Shown: piece after piece, positions 6,683 through 15,900 of the stretch | How the letters are laid out: each line of letters starts with the position of its first letter | How positions within the stretch are numbered: position 1 is the first letter of the stretch | Assembly: GCF_904528075.1 (NCBI RefSeq) | Contig: NZ_LR882035.1 | Span: forward strand, 2,604,001 to 2,668,000 | Direction: 5' to 3' | Length of the DNA: 64,000 nucleotides | From: Agreia sp. COWG | GTDB lineage: Bacteria > Actinomycetota > Actinomycetes > Actinomycetales > Microbacteriaceae | Translations under genes and position numbers: made by a program | Notes under the pieces: model-generated | What the model saw: only the letters and a program-made list of their open reading frames with translations | Database searches by the model: none | Told to the model about the DNA's origin: nothing

Positions 6683-7579
6683 CTACAGCTGGGATCCGTC
6701 GAGGGAGAACGTGTCGCAGCCGCCCGCGCCGTTCGTCATGCCCGCCTGGAACCACTTCTCTCGCTGCGAGGAGGAGCCGTGGGTCCACGTCTCGGGGTTC
6801 ACCTCGCCCGATCCCCTCTGCTGGATGCGGTCGTCGCCGATGACCGAGGCGGCGTTCAGGGCATCGGCGAGCTGCGCATCGGTCACCGGCTGCAGGAAGG
6901 CGACGCCATCTGTGTCTTCGGTCGTGGATGCCGCGGCCACCCAGGCGCCGGCGTAGCAGTCGGCCTGCAGCTCGGTGCGCACCGAGTCGGAGGTGGGGCC
7001 GGTGCCTGAACGGTCGGTGTTGTCCATCACCCCGGCGAGGTTCTGGATGTGGTGGCCGAACTCGTGCGCCACCACGTACATCTCGCTGAGGGTGCCACCC
7101 GAGGCTCCGAACTGCGAGCGCAGCTCGTCGAAGAACGCGGTGTCCACGTAGATCGAGGAATCGGTCGGGCAGTAGAACGGGCCGGTCGCGCTCGACGCCT
7201 GGCCGCAGCCGGTGTTCGTCGCGGCCGTGAACAGGTTGAGCTTGGTGACCGGCGCGTACGAGATGCCGAGGGCCGGCGCCTCCGCCCTCCAGTAGGCGTC
7301 GAGCGAGTTCTCGGTGCCCACCATCAGGCAATCGAGGTTCGCGTTCGCGTCGGCACCCGTGTCGCACTGCAGGGAGGTGACCTCGCCCTGCTGAGCCTGG
7401 CCGGCCGTGCCGCCCCCGACAAGGCCGGCGAGGCCGGTGAGGTCGACGCCGAGAAGCTGCGAGAGCAGGAAGAGTCCGACGACCACGACCGCACTGCCGC
7501 CACCGACGGCGATGCCCCTGCTGCGACCCCGTTTAGAGACCCGGCTCGTGTCGAGCTTGGCGTTGTCGTTGAACGTCAT
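6683..7579 (-). CDS. Neutral zinc metallopeptidase (YpfJ-like)
   Basis: A 298-residue membrane-anchored protease of the neutral zinc metallopeptidase family. A Gly/Val/Leu-rich transmembrane helix lies at residues 22-45 after a short basic cytoplasmic tail. The zinc motif HEFGHH is at about residues 172-177, inside VVAHEFGHHIQNLAG. The extracytoplasmic domain contains several Cys residues (in QCDTG, LDCLM, GCGQ, YCPTD), probably in disulfides. Length agrees with the family. The physiological substrate is unknown. Confidence 0.88.
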   Translation of the reverse strand: MTFNDNAKLDTSRVSKRGRSRGIAVGGGSAVVVVGLFLLSQLLGVDLTGLAGLVGGGTAGQAQQGEVTSLQCDTGADANANLDCLMVGTENSLDAYWRAEAPALGISYAPVTKLNLFTAATNTGCGQASSATGPFYCPTDSSIYVDTAFFDELRSQFGASGGTLSEMYVVAHEFGHHIQNLAGVMDNTDRSGTGPTSDSVRTELQADCYAGAWVAAASTTEDTDGVAFLQPVTDAQLADALNAASVIGDDRIQQRGSGEVNPETWTHGSSSQREKWFQAGMTNGAGGCDTFSLDGSQL

Positions 7580-7634
7580 ACGACGAAGCTAGTGCTTCGC
7601 GCGCGGACAAGGCGGTTTTCGGCGGGGGCTTGAT

Positions 7635-8816
7635 TTAGCTGTACGCGCTCGGGGTGGGGAAGGCACCGGTCAGCGCGAAGTCGCCGACCTCCTGAGCCTT
7701 GTACACCACCGGATCGTGCAGGGTGAGGGTACGGGCGTTACGCCAGAACCTGTCCATACCGGCGGATCCGCTCGTCGACCGCGCACCCATCAGCTCGAAC
7801 GCGGTCGACGCGACGTGCAGCGCGGTGCGGGTGGTGACGACCTTCGCCGCCGCGATCTCGACGGCCGCGCGGCCCCGCTCGTCGTCGCCGAGCTCTGCGC
7901 CGGCGCTCGCCGCGTCGACGAACAGGTTGGTCGCGCTCCAGGTGAGCGCGTCGGCGGCGCGGGTCTCTGCCGTCAGCTCGCCGATGCTCTGCCGGATGTA
8001 GGGATCGTCGGTCGCCCTGTCGACTCCGGAGGTCGCCCACGGCCGCGTCGTCGTTCGTGCGTACGACGCGGCCTCGGCGAGGGCGCCCTCGGCGATGCCC
8101 ACGTGCAGGTGGTTGAGCACCAGCTGGAACGCCAGGATCGACAGGGAGCCGAAGGGTCGGTAGAGCTCGCCGTCTTGCTCGTTCGGTCCGAGAACGTGGG
8201 AGTGCGGAACGGCCACGTTCGTGAACGACACCGAGCCGGATGCGCTCAGCCGCTGCCCGATGTTGCTCCAGTCGTCGTGGTGCAGCACCCCGGCCGACTT
8301 CGCATCGATCACGATCGCAAGGCGCTCCCCCGTGTCGACTCGGGTTCCGCTCGCCGTGACCCTGTCGGCGAGCTGCGCGCCCGTGGCGAAGAACTTGCGG
8401 CCAGAGACGGTGAACCCATCCGGTGTCGGGGTGAGCTCGAGACCCGCGTCTCGCGGGTTGCCGGCCCCGCCCCAGAACCACGAGTTGGAGACGAGCCCGC
8501 GATAGAGGTCGTCGACCGCGTGCCGGTTCTCATTCAGCTGCAGCCGCCAGGAGTTCACGAAGTGGTACGCGATCACGTGGCCGAGGCCCGCATCGGCCCG
8601 CACGATGGGGCGTAACGCCCGCAGCACGGTGTGCCAGTCGAGTCCGCCCCCGCCGAGCCGTGCGGGCACGAGCGCGGGCAGCAGGCCGGATGCGCGGAAC
8701 GCCGCGATCTGCTCGAACGGCGCGCGGCCCTCGGCATCCGCCCGCACGGCGTCGGCCGCGAAGCGCTCGGCGAGGAGCTCCGCCGCGTCGAGCGCGGCGG
8801 CCTCGGTGCTGATCAC
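7635..8816 (-). CDS. Acyl-CoA dehydrogenase-like flavoprotein (monooxygenase-type)
   Basis: A 393-residue protein with the full acyl-CoA dehydrogenase layout: helical N-terminal domain, middle beta domain with SGRKFFATGAQLADRV, and C-terminal helices. It looks closer to the DszC/SfnB sulfur-compound flavin monooxygenases than to fatty acyl-CoA enzymes. That placement is inferred from overall look and context. The GTG start overlaps the mtnD stop (GTGA), so the two are translationally coupled. This points to a role on a sulfur-containing side product or precursor of methionine salvage. Oxidation of a methylthio compound is conjecture. Confidence 0.72.
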   Translation of the reverse strand: MISTEAAALDAAELLAERFAADAVRADAEGRAPFEQIAAFRASGLLPALVPARLGGGGLDWHTVLRALRPIVRADAGLGHVIAYHFVNSWRLQLNENRHAVDDLYRGLVSNSWFWGGAGNPRDAGLELTPTPDGFTVSGRKFFATGAQLADRVTASGTRVDTGERLAIVIDAKSAGVLHHDDWSNIGQRLSASGSVSFTNVAVPHSHVLGPNEQDGELYRPFGSLSILAFQLVLNHLHVGIAEGALAEAASYARTTTRPWATSGVDRATDDPYIRQSIGELTAETRAADALTWSATNLFVDAASAGAELGDDERGRAAVEIAAAKVVTTRTALHVASTAFELMGARSTSGSAGMDRFWRNARTLTLHDPVVYKAQEVGDFALTGAFPTPSAYS

Positions 8817-9388
8817 GCGGGAACGCTGGCCAGCTCGTCGTAGGTGGCGAAGTCCTTCGCGATCTCGCTGCCCGTGAAGTTGCCGATCCAGCCGTCGTCG
8901 TCGTGGAAGAAGCGCACCGAGACGTATTCGGGGCGCGTGCCCATGTCGAACCAGTGAGTGGTATTCGCGGGAACCGAGATCAGGTCGCCGGCCTCGCAGA
9001 GCACGGCGTTGACCTTGCCGTCTGCGCGCAGGTAGAAGACGCCGCTGCCGCGGGCGAAGAAGCGATCCTCGTCGTCGTCGTGGCGATGCTCGCTCAAGAA
9101 CTTCTGGCGCGCGGCGGCAGACTGCTCGAGGTATTCGGGGGTGTCGTTCGGCGCGATCGACACGACGTCGACGAGCGTGTAGCCGTGCTCGGCGTTCACG
9201 GCATCGATCTCGGCGCGATACGCCTCGAGAACGTCGTCTTGCGTCGGTTCGGCAGGAAGCTCCTTGAGCTCCCAACGGCTGAAGCGGGCGCCGAGGGTGG
9301 CGAGCACCCGGGTGATGACCTCGGCGTCGCGCGTCTGGAGTTCGGGAATGGACGCGTTGTTCTCGTCCCACACGGTGAGAAGTGTCAT
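8813..9388 (-). CDS. mtnD: Acireductone dioxygenase
   Basis: A 191-residue cupin. It cleaves acireductone (1,2-dihydroxy-3-keto-5-methylthiopentene): the Fe form gives 4-methylthio-2-oxobutanoate and formate, while the Ni form gives methylthiopropionate, CO and formate. The metal-binding signature HRHDDDEDRFF (HxH plus Glu) and the distal His in TTHWFDMG are present. The start is the ATG giving MTLLTVWDE; upstream in-frame sequence does not resemble the family. It heads a two-gene unit with the flavoprotein and is divergent from the ABC importer operon. It supplies the last ring-opening step of the salvage pathway encoded around it. Confidence 0.92.
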   Translation of the reverse strand: MTLLTVWDENNASIPELQTRDAEVITRVLATLGARFSRWELKELPAEPTQDDVLEAYRAEIDAVNAEHGYTLVDVVSIAPNDTPEYLEQSAAARQKFLSEHRHDDDEDRFFARGSGVFYLRADGKVNAVLCEAGDLISVPANTTHWFDMGTRPEYVSVRFFHDDDGWIGNFTGSEIAKDFATYDELASVPA

Positions 9389-9542
9389 GCGGCAATCGTA
9401 CGATCCCCGGCCGCACGCATCACAGGCGAGCGAGCGAGCGAAGTAACACAGCGACACACGAGGCAAGAAGGCCCAGGTGATGCTGGTTGAATTCAGATCA
9501 CCGAGACCCCGCGCTCCCCACACCGCACCCCCAGGAGATCCC

Positions 9543-10631
9543 ATGGCCATCCCGCGCCGCATCCCCCTCATCGTGCTCGCCGCGACGACAGTGCTCGCCC
9601 TGTCGGCGTGCGCCCAGTCGAACGGCACGTCTACCGAGTCCACCTCGCAGGCGGCCAACACGGCCTCGGCCGCCCTGCCCTCGCCGTTCAACGCAGAACC
9701 GGTCAAGGTCGCCCTCGTTCGCCAGTCGGGTGCCGGCGACTACTTCGAGGCCTGGGGTTCGGGGGCCCAGACCCAGGCCAAGGCCGCGAACATCGACCTC
9801 ACGGTCACGGATGCCCGCAATGACAACGCGAAGCAGGCCAGCGACCTCGAGCAGGCCATCGCGAGCAAGCCCGATGCGATCATCGTCGACCACGGCCAGA
9901 CCGACACCCTGCAGCCCCTCATCAGCGAGGCGGTCAAGGCCGGCATTCCCGTGGCCGTCTACGACCTCGCGCTGACCGACGCCACCGGCGTCGTCACCAC
10001 CAGCCAGTCCGACGAGTCCATGGCCTCGGGCGTGCTCGATGCACTCATCGACGACGTCGGCGACGGCGCGAAGGTCGGCTACGTCTCGGCCACGGGCTTC
10101 GCCGCTCTCGACCGCCGTGCCGTCGTCTGGAACAAGTACGTCGCTGAGCACAAGCTCGACGTGGTGTTCTCGACCGGCAAGGTCTCGGAGTCCACCGCCA
10201 CCGACAACATCCCGCTCGTCGACGCGGCCCTCAAGCAGAACCCCGACGTGCAGGCGATCTTCGCCCCCTACGACGAGATTACGAAGGGCGTCGTGCAGGC
10301 CGTCAACCAGAACAACCTCGGCTCGAAGGTCAAGGTCTACGGAATCGACATCTCGAACGCCGACATCGAGGTCCTCACGGCCGACGGCAGCCCCTGGGTC
10401 GCCACCTCGGCGACGGATCCCTCCGCCGTCGGCGCGGCCGTCGTTCGCTCGCTGGCCCTCAAGCTGGCCGGCCAGCTTCCCGAAGACGACGTGCAGTTCC
10501 CCGCGAAGACCATTACGCAGTCGTTCTTGAAGGACAACTCGATCGACAACGTCACGAAGCTCCGCGAGAAGGAGCCCAGCCTCGACCTGAGCGACCAGGT
10601 CACGGCTGATTGGCTTCCCGCCAACTCGTGA
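9543..10631 (+). CDS. Sugar ABC transporter substrate-binding lipoprotein (probable methylthioribose binder)
   Basis: A 362-residue periplasmic-binding-protein-type lipoprotein. The signal peptide ends in the lipobox LALSAC, so the mature protein is anchored through Cys 22. The rest is a type I, LacI/RbsB-like fold: KVALVRQSGAGDYF near the start, DAIIVDHGQTD, and VYGIDISNADIEVL late. An AGGAG site precedes the ATG. It is the first gene of a four-gene run (binding protein, ATPase, permease, MtnK) with 4-bp overlaps between the first three. The neighbouring kinase makes 5-methylthioribose or a similar 5-modified ribose the likely ligand (inference from context). Confidence 0.88.
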   Translation: MAIPRRIPLIVLAATTVLALSACAQSNGTSTESTSQAANTASAALPSPFNAEPVKVALVRQSGAGDYFEAWGSGAQTQAKAANIDLTVTDARNDNAKQASDLEQAIASKPDAIIVDHGQTDTLQPLISEAVKAGIPVAVYDLALTDATGVVTTSQSDESMASGVLDALIDDVGDGAKVGYVSATGFAALDRRAVVWNKYVAEHKLDVVFSTGKVSESTATDNIPLVDAALKQNPDVQAIFAPYDEITKGVVQAVNQNNLGSKVKVYGIDISNADIEVLTADGSPWVATSATDPSAVGAAVVRSLALKLAGQLPEDDVQFPAKTITQSFLKDNSIDNVTKLREKEPSLDLSDQVTADWLPANS

Positions 10632-12220
10632 GCGAATCGACCACTCCCGCGGGAGGCGGCCTGGCGACGGCGTCGCCGGTCGTCTCCCTGTCGGGCGTCT
10701 CCGTCTCGTACGGCTCCAACCTGGTGCTGAGAGACGTGACGCTCGACTTCTTCCCCGGCCGTATCACCGCCCTGCTCGGGGCCAACGGTGCCGGCAAGTC
10801 CACACTCATCAAGGCGCTCTCCGGCGCCAACCCTCGCTACTCGGGCGACATCGCCATCGACGGCGAGGTTCTGCACCTCACGTCGCCGGTGCTCGCCAAG
10901 GCACGCGGCATCTCCACGGTGCACCAGAAGGTGGCCGACGGCATCGTGCCGGGGCTCTCGATCGCCGAGAATGTGGTGCTCGACGACCTCGCACAGGCCG
11001 CCAGGCATCCGCTGCGCAATCGCCGCCGGTCGCTGGCCGATGCCAGGGCAGCGCTCGCCACCCTCGGCCTCGACTGGCCCGACTCTCTGCTCGAACAGGA
11101 TGCCGCCCGGCTCAGCATCTCCGACGCGCAGCTGCTCGTTCTGGCCAGGGCGCTGCGCGGAACGCCACGGCTGCTGATCCTCGACGAGCCCACGTCGGCC
11201 CTCACGGCGGCCGAGGCCGAGCGGCTCTTCGAGGTGCTGCGCGCCCTCCGCGACACCGGCCTCTCGATCGTCTACGTCTCGCACCGCTTCGGCGAGATCG
11301 AGGCCCTCGCCGACCGCGTCGTCGTTCTGCGCGACGGCACGGTGCAGCATAGCTCCGAGCGTCCGTTCGCCTGGCACGACATCCTGCACGACATGCTCGG
11401 CCGGGCCACCTCGCTCGTCGAGCACCGCAGCGATGTGAGGCGCGGAGCGCAAGTGATCGCCGAGGTGCGCGGCGTCTCCCTTCTGCCGGATGCCGCCCCG
11501 CTCGACCTCGAGATCCGCTCGGGCGAGGTGCTCGGCATCCTGGGCCTCATCGGCGCGGGCAAGACCGAGCTGGCCGAGCTGCTCGCGGGGCTGGCGCAGC
11601 CGGCATCCGGCACCCTGGCCCTCGGCGGCGAGCCGTACAGCCCGAAGCGGCCATCCGATGCCCTCGGCAAGGGCGTGGTGCTGGTGCCGGAGGACCGACA
11701 GCGGCAGGGCCTGCTGCCCGGCTGGTCGGTCGCCCACAACATCTCGCTGCCTTTTCTCAAGCTCTCCTCTGCGCTCGGAACACTGCGTCGCTCGCGCGAA
11801 CAGAGCCGCGCAGACGAGGTGATCACGTCTCTCGGCGTCGTCACCGCCGGTGCGGATGCCTCGATCGACGACCTCTCGGGCGGCAACCAGCAGAAGGTCG
11901 TGGTGGGCCGGTGGCTCTCCGCCGGGCCGCGGCTCGCCCTGCTCGACGAGCCGTTCCGCGGGGTGGACATCGCCGCCCGCCGCGAGATCGGCGCTCGCCT
12001 CAGGCACCTCGTGGCCGACGGCGATGCGGGTGCCGTCGTGCTCTCGAGCGATGTCGACGAGATTCTCGAGGTCGCCGACCGCGTGATCGTTCTCGTGGCC
12101 GGCGCGATCGAATACGACGCCTACGCCGACGACAGCGACCGATCCACCATCGTGGGCGCCTTTCTCGGAGCCCGAAACAGCACCCATCACGACGCGTCAC
12201 CCGAAGGACAGCCGACATGA
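10628..12220 (+). CDS. Sugar ABC transporter ATPase, tandem NBD (RbsA-like)
   Basis: A 530-residue protein with two fused nucleotide-binding domains, as in ribose-class importers. NBD1 has a canonical Walker A (GANGAGKST), a D-rich LSISDAQLL signature region and LILDEPTSALT. NBD2 has the degenerate GLIGAGKTE Walker A usual for the second half of this class, then LSGGNQQKVVVGRWL and LLDEPFRGVD. The GTG start overlaps the stop of the binding-protein gene (GTGA) and is preferred to an in-frame ATG 18 bp upstream inside that gene. It powers uptake with the permease that follows. Confidence 0.9.
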   Translation: MSESTTPAGGGLATASPVVSLSGVSVSYGSNLVLRDVTLDFFPGRITALLGANGAGKSTLIKALSGANPRYSGDIAIDGEVLHLTSPVLAKARGISTVHQKVADGIVPGLSIAENVVLDDLAQAARHPLRNRRRSLADARAALATLGLDWPDSLLEQDAARLSISDAQLLVLARALRGTPRLLILDEPTSALTAAEAERLFEVLRALRDTGLSIVYVSHRFGEIEALADRVVVLRDGTVQHSSERPFAWHDILHDMLGRATSLVEHRSDVRRGAQVIAEVRGVSLLPDAAPLDLEIRSGEVLGILGLIGAGKTELAELLAGLAQPASGTLALGGEPYSPKRPSDALGKGVVLVPEDRQRQGLLPGWSVAHNISLPFLKLSSALGTLRRSREQSRADEVITSLGVVTAGADASIDDLSGGNQQKVVVGRWLSAGPRLALLDEPFRGVDIAARREIGARLRHLVADGDAGAVVLSSDVDEILEVADRVIVLVAGAIEYDAYADDSDRSTIVGAFLGARNSTHHDASPEGQPT

Positions 12221-13266
12221 CCAGCACCCCCCTCCCCTCGCGATCCACGTCGCTCGCCGAGCGCGGCGCAGCATTCGTGGTGCGCTGGGGCTTCATCGCC
12301 GTGACCGTGGCGCTGATCGCGTTCTTCGTGATCACCGAGCCCAACTTCCGCACCGCCGACAACGTCTTCGGCATGCTCAAGTTCATCGCCCCGACCGCCA
12401 TCGCCGGCCTCGGCGTGATGCTCGCGATCACGGTCGGCGGCATCGACCTCTCGGTGGGCGCCTCGGCCGGCTTCGCCGTATCGATCGCGGCGTGGACCAT
12501 GGTGATCGGCAACCAGGTCGGTGGCGTCGCGATCGGCGTCGTGCTTCTCAGCGGGCTGCTCATCGGCGGCCTGAACGCCTTCCTCATCGTGGTCGCCCGC
12601 ATCCCCGACCTGCTGGCGACCCTCGCGACCTCGTTCGTGATCGTCGGACTCAAACTGCTGATCGTCGACGGCAAGTCCATCTCGTCGCAGATGTCGCTGG
12701 CCGACGGATCGACGGCGCCCGGCAAGTTCACCGCCGACTACCTCTGGCTCGACCGGGGCAGCCTCGGCCCTGTGCCCGTTCCCGTGATCATCTTCGTGGC
12801 CATCACGGCGCTGCTCTGGTTCATCCTCGAGCACACGCGCTGGGGCCGCGCCCTCTACGCGGTGGGGGCGAACGCCGAGGCAGCCCGGCTCGCCGGCATC
12901 CGGGTTCAGCTCTACCGCACCGTCGCCTACATGGGCTGCGGCCTTCTCGCCTCGATCGCCGGCCTGCTGCTGGGCGCGCGCATCGGTCAGGGGGACGTCT
13001 CCGCGGGCAACTCGCTGCTGCTGGATGCCGTGGCCGTGGCGCTCGTGGGCGTCTCGGTGCTCGGCATCGGCCGGCCCAACGCCTGGGGGACGGCGCTCGG
13101 CGCCATCCTGATCGCCGTCATGGTGACCGGCTTCACCATGGTGGGCCTGCCGTACTATGCGCAGGACTTCGGCAAAGGTATCGTTCTGCTGATCGCGCTG
13201 CTGTTCAGCTTCACGTTCAGTCGCCGTCGCACCGTGGTGACGGCCGGCAGCACGACCTCGTCGTAG
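12217..13266 (+). CDS. Sugar ABC transporter permease (RbsC-like)
   Basis: A 349-residue membrane protein with about 8-10 hydrophobic helices, of the BPD_transp_2 family. Typical ribose-permease stretches are seen: TVGGIDLSVGA, LYAVGANAEAARLAGI (the loop that contacts the ATPase) and the LLLDAVAVALVGVSVLG segment. It starts within the ATPase stop (ATGA). With a single permease gene, a homodimeric channel is expected. The end of the gene is 44 bp before mtnK. Confidence 0.9.
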   Translation: MTSTPLPSRSTSLAERGAAFVVRWGFIAVTVALIAFFVITEPNFRTADNVFGMLKFIAPTAIAGLGVMLAITVGGIDLSVGASAGFAVSIAAWTMVIGNQVGGVAIGVVLLSGLLIGGLNAFLIVVARIPDLLATLATSFVIVGLKLLIVDGKSISSQMSLADGSTAPGKFTADYLWLDRGSLGPVPVPVIIFVAITALLWFILEHTRWGRALYAVGANAEAARLAGIRVQLYRTVAYMGCGLLASIAGLLLGARIGQGDVSAGNSLLLDAVAVALVGVSVLGIGRPNAWGTALGAILIAVMVTGFTMVGLPYYAQDFGKGIVLLIALLFSFTFSRRRTVVTAGSTTSS

Positions 13267-13310
13267 CCGGTCTTCTCGCCTCGCCCTGCTCGTCTCGTCG
13301 AAAGCGTCCC

Positions 13311-14564
13311 ATGACCGACTTCAGCCAGCTCACCGTCGAGACCGTGCCCGCCTATGTGGCCCAGCGGCCCGCCTTGGCACGGCGCATCCGTTCGACGGGC
13401 GAGCTCGACGTGGTCGAGGTCGGCGACGGAAACCTGAATCTGGTCTTCATCGTTCGCGATGCCGAGGGCGGCTCGCTCGTGCTGAAGCAGTCCCTGCCGC
13501 ACGTGCGCACCGATCCGAGCTGGCCGATGACGCGCGAACGCAGCGCTCGCGAGGCACTGGTACTGAAGACGCACGAGGGGGCGGATGCGCGACACGTTCC
13601 GGCCCTGTACGACGTCGACGGCGACGACTACGTGCTCGCGATCGAGAACCTCGACGACCACGTGGTCTGGCGAACAGAGCTGAACGAGGGGCGCCCGCAC
13701 GGCTACGCGGCGGGCGAGATCGGTCGTTACGTGGCCCGCACGGCATTCCACACGTCGATCTTCGGCCTCGATCCGCTCGAGCAGAAGAAGCTGGCGGCGG
13801 CGGCGATCAACCCGGAGCTGTGCGAGATCACAGAAGACCTCGTCTTCACGGAGCCGTATATCGAGCACGCACACAACGCGGTGCTGCGGGGGAACGAGGC
13901 CGACGTCGCCGCGCTGCGCGCCGATCGCCGGCTGCTGACCGAGATCGGCATCGCGAAGTACCGCTTCATGACGAGCGCCCAGTCGCTGATCCACGGCGAT
14001 CTGCACACGGGATCGGTCTTCGTGCGCGAGGCTTCCGGCACGCCAGGCGCCGGTGCCGCGGCGGCTACCGGCACCTCCGTTCGCGCGTTCGACAGCGAGT
14101 TCGGCTTCTTCGGACCCACGGGCTTCGACCTCGGCATCCTGTGGGCGAACCTCGTGATCGCGGCTGCCCGCGCCCGGGCGCTCGGCGAGGCAGATCGAAC
14201 GCAGCACATTCTGAGCCTGCCCGCCGAGCTGTGGAACGCCTTCGAGGCCGAGTCGCGTGCCCTCTGGCCCGCACGCCGCGACCCGCGCGTGTTCGGAGAC
14301 GAGGTCCTCGAGGCGCTGCTCACGGAGTTCCGCGAAGATGCGGCCGTGTACGCGGGAGCCGAGGCTATTCGTCGCATCGTCGGCTTCGCCAAGGCCACCG
14401 ACATCGAGACGCTCGAGCCCGGTCTGCGGGAGGGCGCCGCTCGGGCAGTGCTGCGCGCTGGGCGTGCGCTCATCGTGGAGCGACGCGGCCTCACGAGCGT
14501 CGAGGCCCTCTCTTCCGAGACCGCAGCGATCTTCGACGAGACGATCAACCCCGCCGAGCTCTGA
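13311..14564 (+). CDS. mtnK: S-methyl-5-thioribose kinase (transport-linked copy)
   Basis: A 417-residue aminoglycoside-phosphotransferase-fold kinase that phosphorylates 5-methylthioribose at O1. Visible features are GDGNLNLVFIV (nucleotide loop), LVLKQSLPHVR (ATP-binding Lys), LIHGDLHTGS (catalytic loop, near residue 228) and FDSEFGFFGPTGFDLG (metal-binding Asp). An Ala/Gly/Thr-rich insertion of about 17 residues sits between the last two. It follows the ABC importer, so it probably traps incoming methylthioribose. A second, clearly different MtnK lies at 17267-18487 on the other strand. The ribosome binding site is weak. Confidence 0.88.
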   Translation: MTDFSQLTVETVPAYVAQRPALARRIRSTGELDVVEVGDGNLNLVFIVRDAEGGSLVLKQSLPHVRTDPSWPMTRERSAREALVLKTHEGADARHVPALYDVDGDDYVLAIENLDDHVVWRTELNEGRPHGYAAGEIGRYVARTAFHTSIFGLDPLEQKKLAAAAINPELCEITEDLVFTEPYIEHAHNAVLRGNEADVAALRADRRLLTEIGIAKYRFMTSAQSLIHGDLHTGSVFVREASGTPGAGAAAATGTSVRAFDSEFGFFGPTGFDLGILWANLVIAAARARALGEADRTQHILSLPAELWNAFEAESRALWPARRDPRVFGDEVLEALLTEFREDAAVYAGAEAIRRIVGFAKATDIETLEPGLREGAARAVLRAGRALIVERRGLTSVEALSSETAAIFDETINPAEL

Positions 14565-14609
14565 TCTGTTCCGAGCTCAGCGGGGTAACTGTTCGCCTAG
14601 GCTCGTCGG

Positions 14610-15350
14610 GTGGATGCCTTGCTCGCGTTCTGGGAGCGCGTCACGTCCCAGCAGCCCGCCCTCCCCGCGATGGAAAGCTGGATCGCCATTGCGGGAGCGG
14701 CCGCGATCGTGCTGCTGCCGCCCGTGTGGAAGGTGGCCCGCAACGCGATCACCATCGCGCACGAGGCCGGCCACGCCGTCGTCGCGACGCTGACCGGTCG
14801 AAAGCTGTCGGGCATCCGGCTGCACTCGGATACCTCTGGAGTAACGGTCAGCCGCGGCAGCACTCGAGGTCCGTCGATGGTGCTCACGCTGCTGGCCGGC
14901 TACACCGCCCCGGCCCTCATCGGCCTGGGGGCGTCGTGGCTGCTCGGCGCGGGCTATGGCACCGGGGTGCTCTGGGCGCTGCTCGGCGCACTTCTGCTGG
15001 TGCTCGTCAAGGTGCGCAACTGGTTCGGGCTGTGGAGCGTACTGGTGACCGGAGTGCTCGTCTTCTCTGCGACCTGGTTCCTCGACGCCGAGTGGAGGGC
15101 CCGCGTCGCCACGACCGTGGTGGCCTTCCTCCTGCTGGGAGCCGTGCGCACCACCGTCGAGCTGCAGAGGGTGAGGCGCACGGGCCGCGCCCGCAACTCG
15201 GATGCGGACCAGCTCGCGCGCCTCACCCATCTGCCCGGCATCGTCTGGGTCGGGGTCTTCGTCGCCGTGGCTGTGGCGTGCGCCGTCGTGGCGGGCACCT
15301 TCCTCGGGCTCACTCCCCTTCCCAGCATCGCCGGGCTCGGGGTGCTTTAG
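14610..15350 (+). CDS. M50 family membrane metallopeptidase
   Basis: A 246-residue integral membrane protein with six or so hydrophobic segments. The zinc motif HEAGHAVVATLTGRKLSGI (HExxH) follows the second helix. This is the arrangement of the M50B-like actinobacterial family, which lacks the PDZ domain of full site-2 proteases. The start is GTG, chosen because the first helix follows at normal distance. It sits between the two halves of the salvage island but shows no sign of a role in it. It converges on the SRPBCC gene with a 4-bp overlap. Confidence 0.82.
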   Translation: MDALLAFWERVTSQQPALPAMESWIAIAGAAAIVLLPPVWKVARNAITIAHEAGHAVVATLTGRKLSGIRLHSDTSGVTVSRGSTRGPSMVLTLLAGYTAPALIGLGASWLLGAGYGTGVLWALLGALLLVLVKVRNWFGLWSVLVTGVLVFSATWFLDAEWRARVATTVVAFLLLGAVRTTVELQRVRRTGRARNSDADQLARLTHLPGIVWVGVFVAVAVACAVVAGTFLGLTPLPSIAGLGVL

Positions 15351-15808
15351 GCGTCGCGGTCGACCGTGCCGCGCCAGCCGCCGTTAGCGTTGCCCTCGTC
15401 TTCGATGAACTCCTTGAAGTCCTTCAGCGACTTCTTCACGGCGTGGTTGTCGACGCCGACAGCCGCTCCGAGCTTCTCGAGCAGGCCCTTGGCCTCCCAA
15501 TCGATCTGCACCGCGAGGCGCGACGTCGTGTCGCTCAGCTTGTGGAACGTGACGACACCGGCGTGGACCTCGTCGCCGCCATCGCTCTTCCAGGCGACAC
15601 GCTCGTCGGGCAGCTGCTCGCTGATCTCGGTGTCGAAGGTGCGCTCGGCGCCCGCGATCTCGACGGTCCAGCGCACGTGGGTGTCATCGAGCTGCTCGAT
15701 GCGCTTCACGAAGTGGAGGAAGTGCGGGAATGACTCGAACTGAGTCCACTGGTTGTACGAGGTGGTGACGGGAACGTTCACGTCGATGGTCTCGATGATC
15801 TGGGGCAT
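15347..15808 (-). CDS. SRPBCC family protein (polyketide cyclase/dehydrase-like)
   Basis: A 153-residue START-like helix-grip protein of the cyclase/dehydrase group. It opens with the strand IIETIDVNVPVTTSYNQWTQFESFPHF, the standard beginning of this family, and contains the expected long C-terminal helix (AVKKSLKDFKEFIEDEG). It binds a small hydrophobic ligand or lipid in related proteins; none can be assigned here. Its start is isolated by more than 90 bp from mtnB, so it is probably outside the mtn operon despite the same strand. Confidence 0.83.
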   Translation of the reverse strand: MPQIIETIDVNVPVTTSYNQWTQFESFPHFLHFVKRIEQLDDTHVRWTVEIAGAERTFDTEISEQLPDERVAWKSDGGDEVHAGVVTFHKLSDTTSRLAVQIDWEAKGLLEKLGAAVGVDNHAVKKSLKDFKEFIEDEGNANGGWRGTVDRDA

Positions 15809-15900
15809 GACTGTACTCCTTGGCTTGTGGCGGAATACCTTCGACGCTACGCCGTGGCCCACGCAGGTGCCCGGGGCGTCGACAGGATTCGGCGCGCGTG

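Noticed and set aside
9389..9542. SAM-type riboswitch between mtnD and the ABC importer
   Set aside because: Neither strand shows a SAM-I or SAM-IV core. Only GAGCGAGC microrepeats are visible, and nothing matches a known aptamer.
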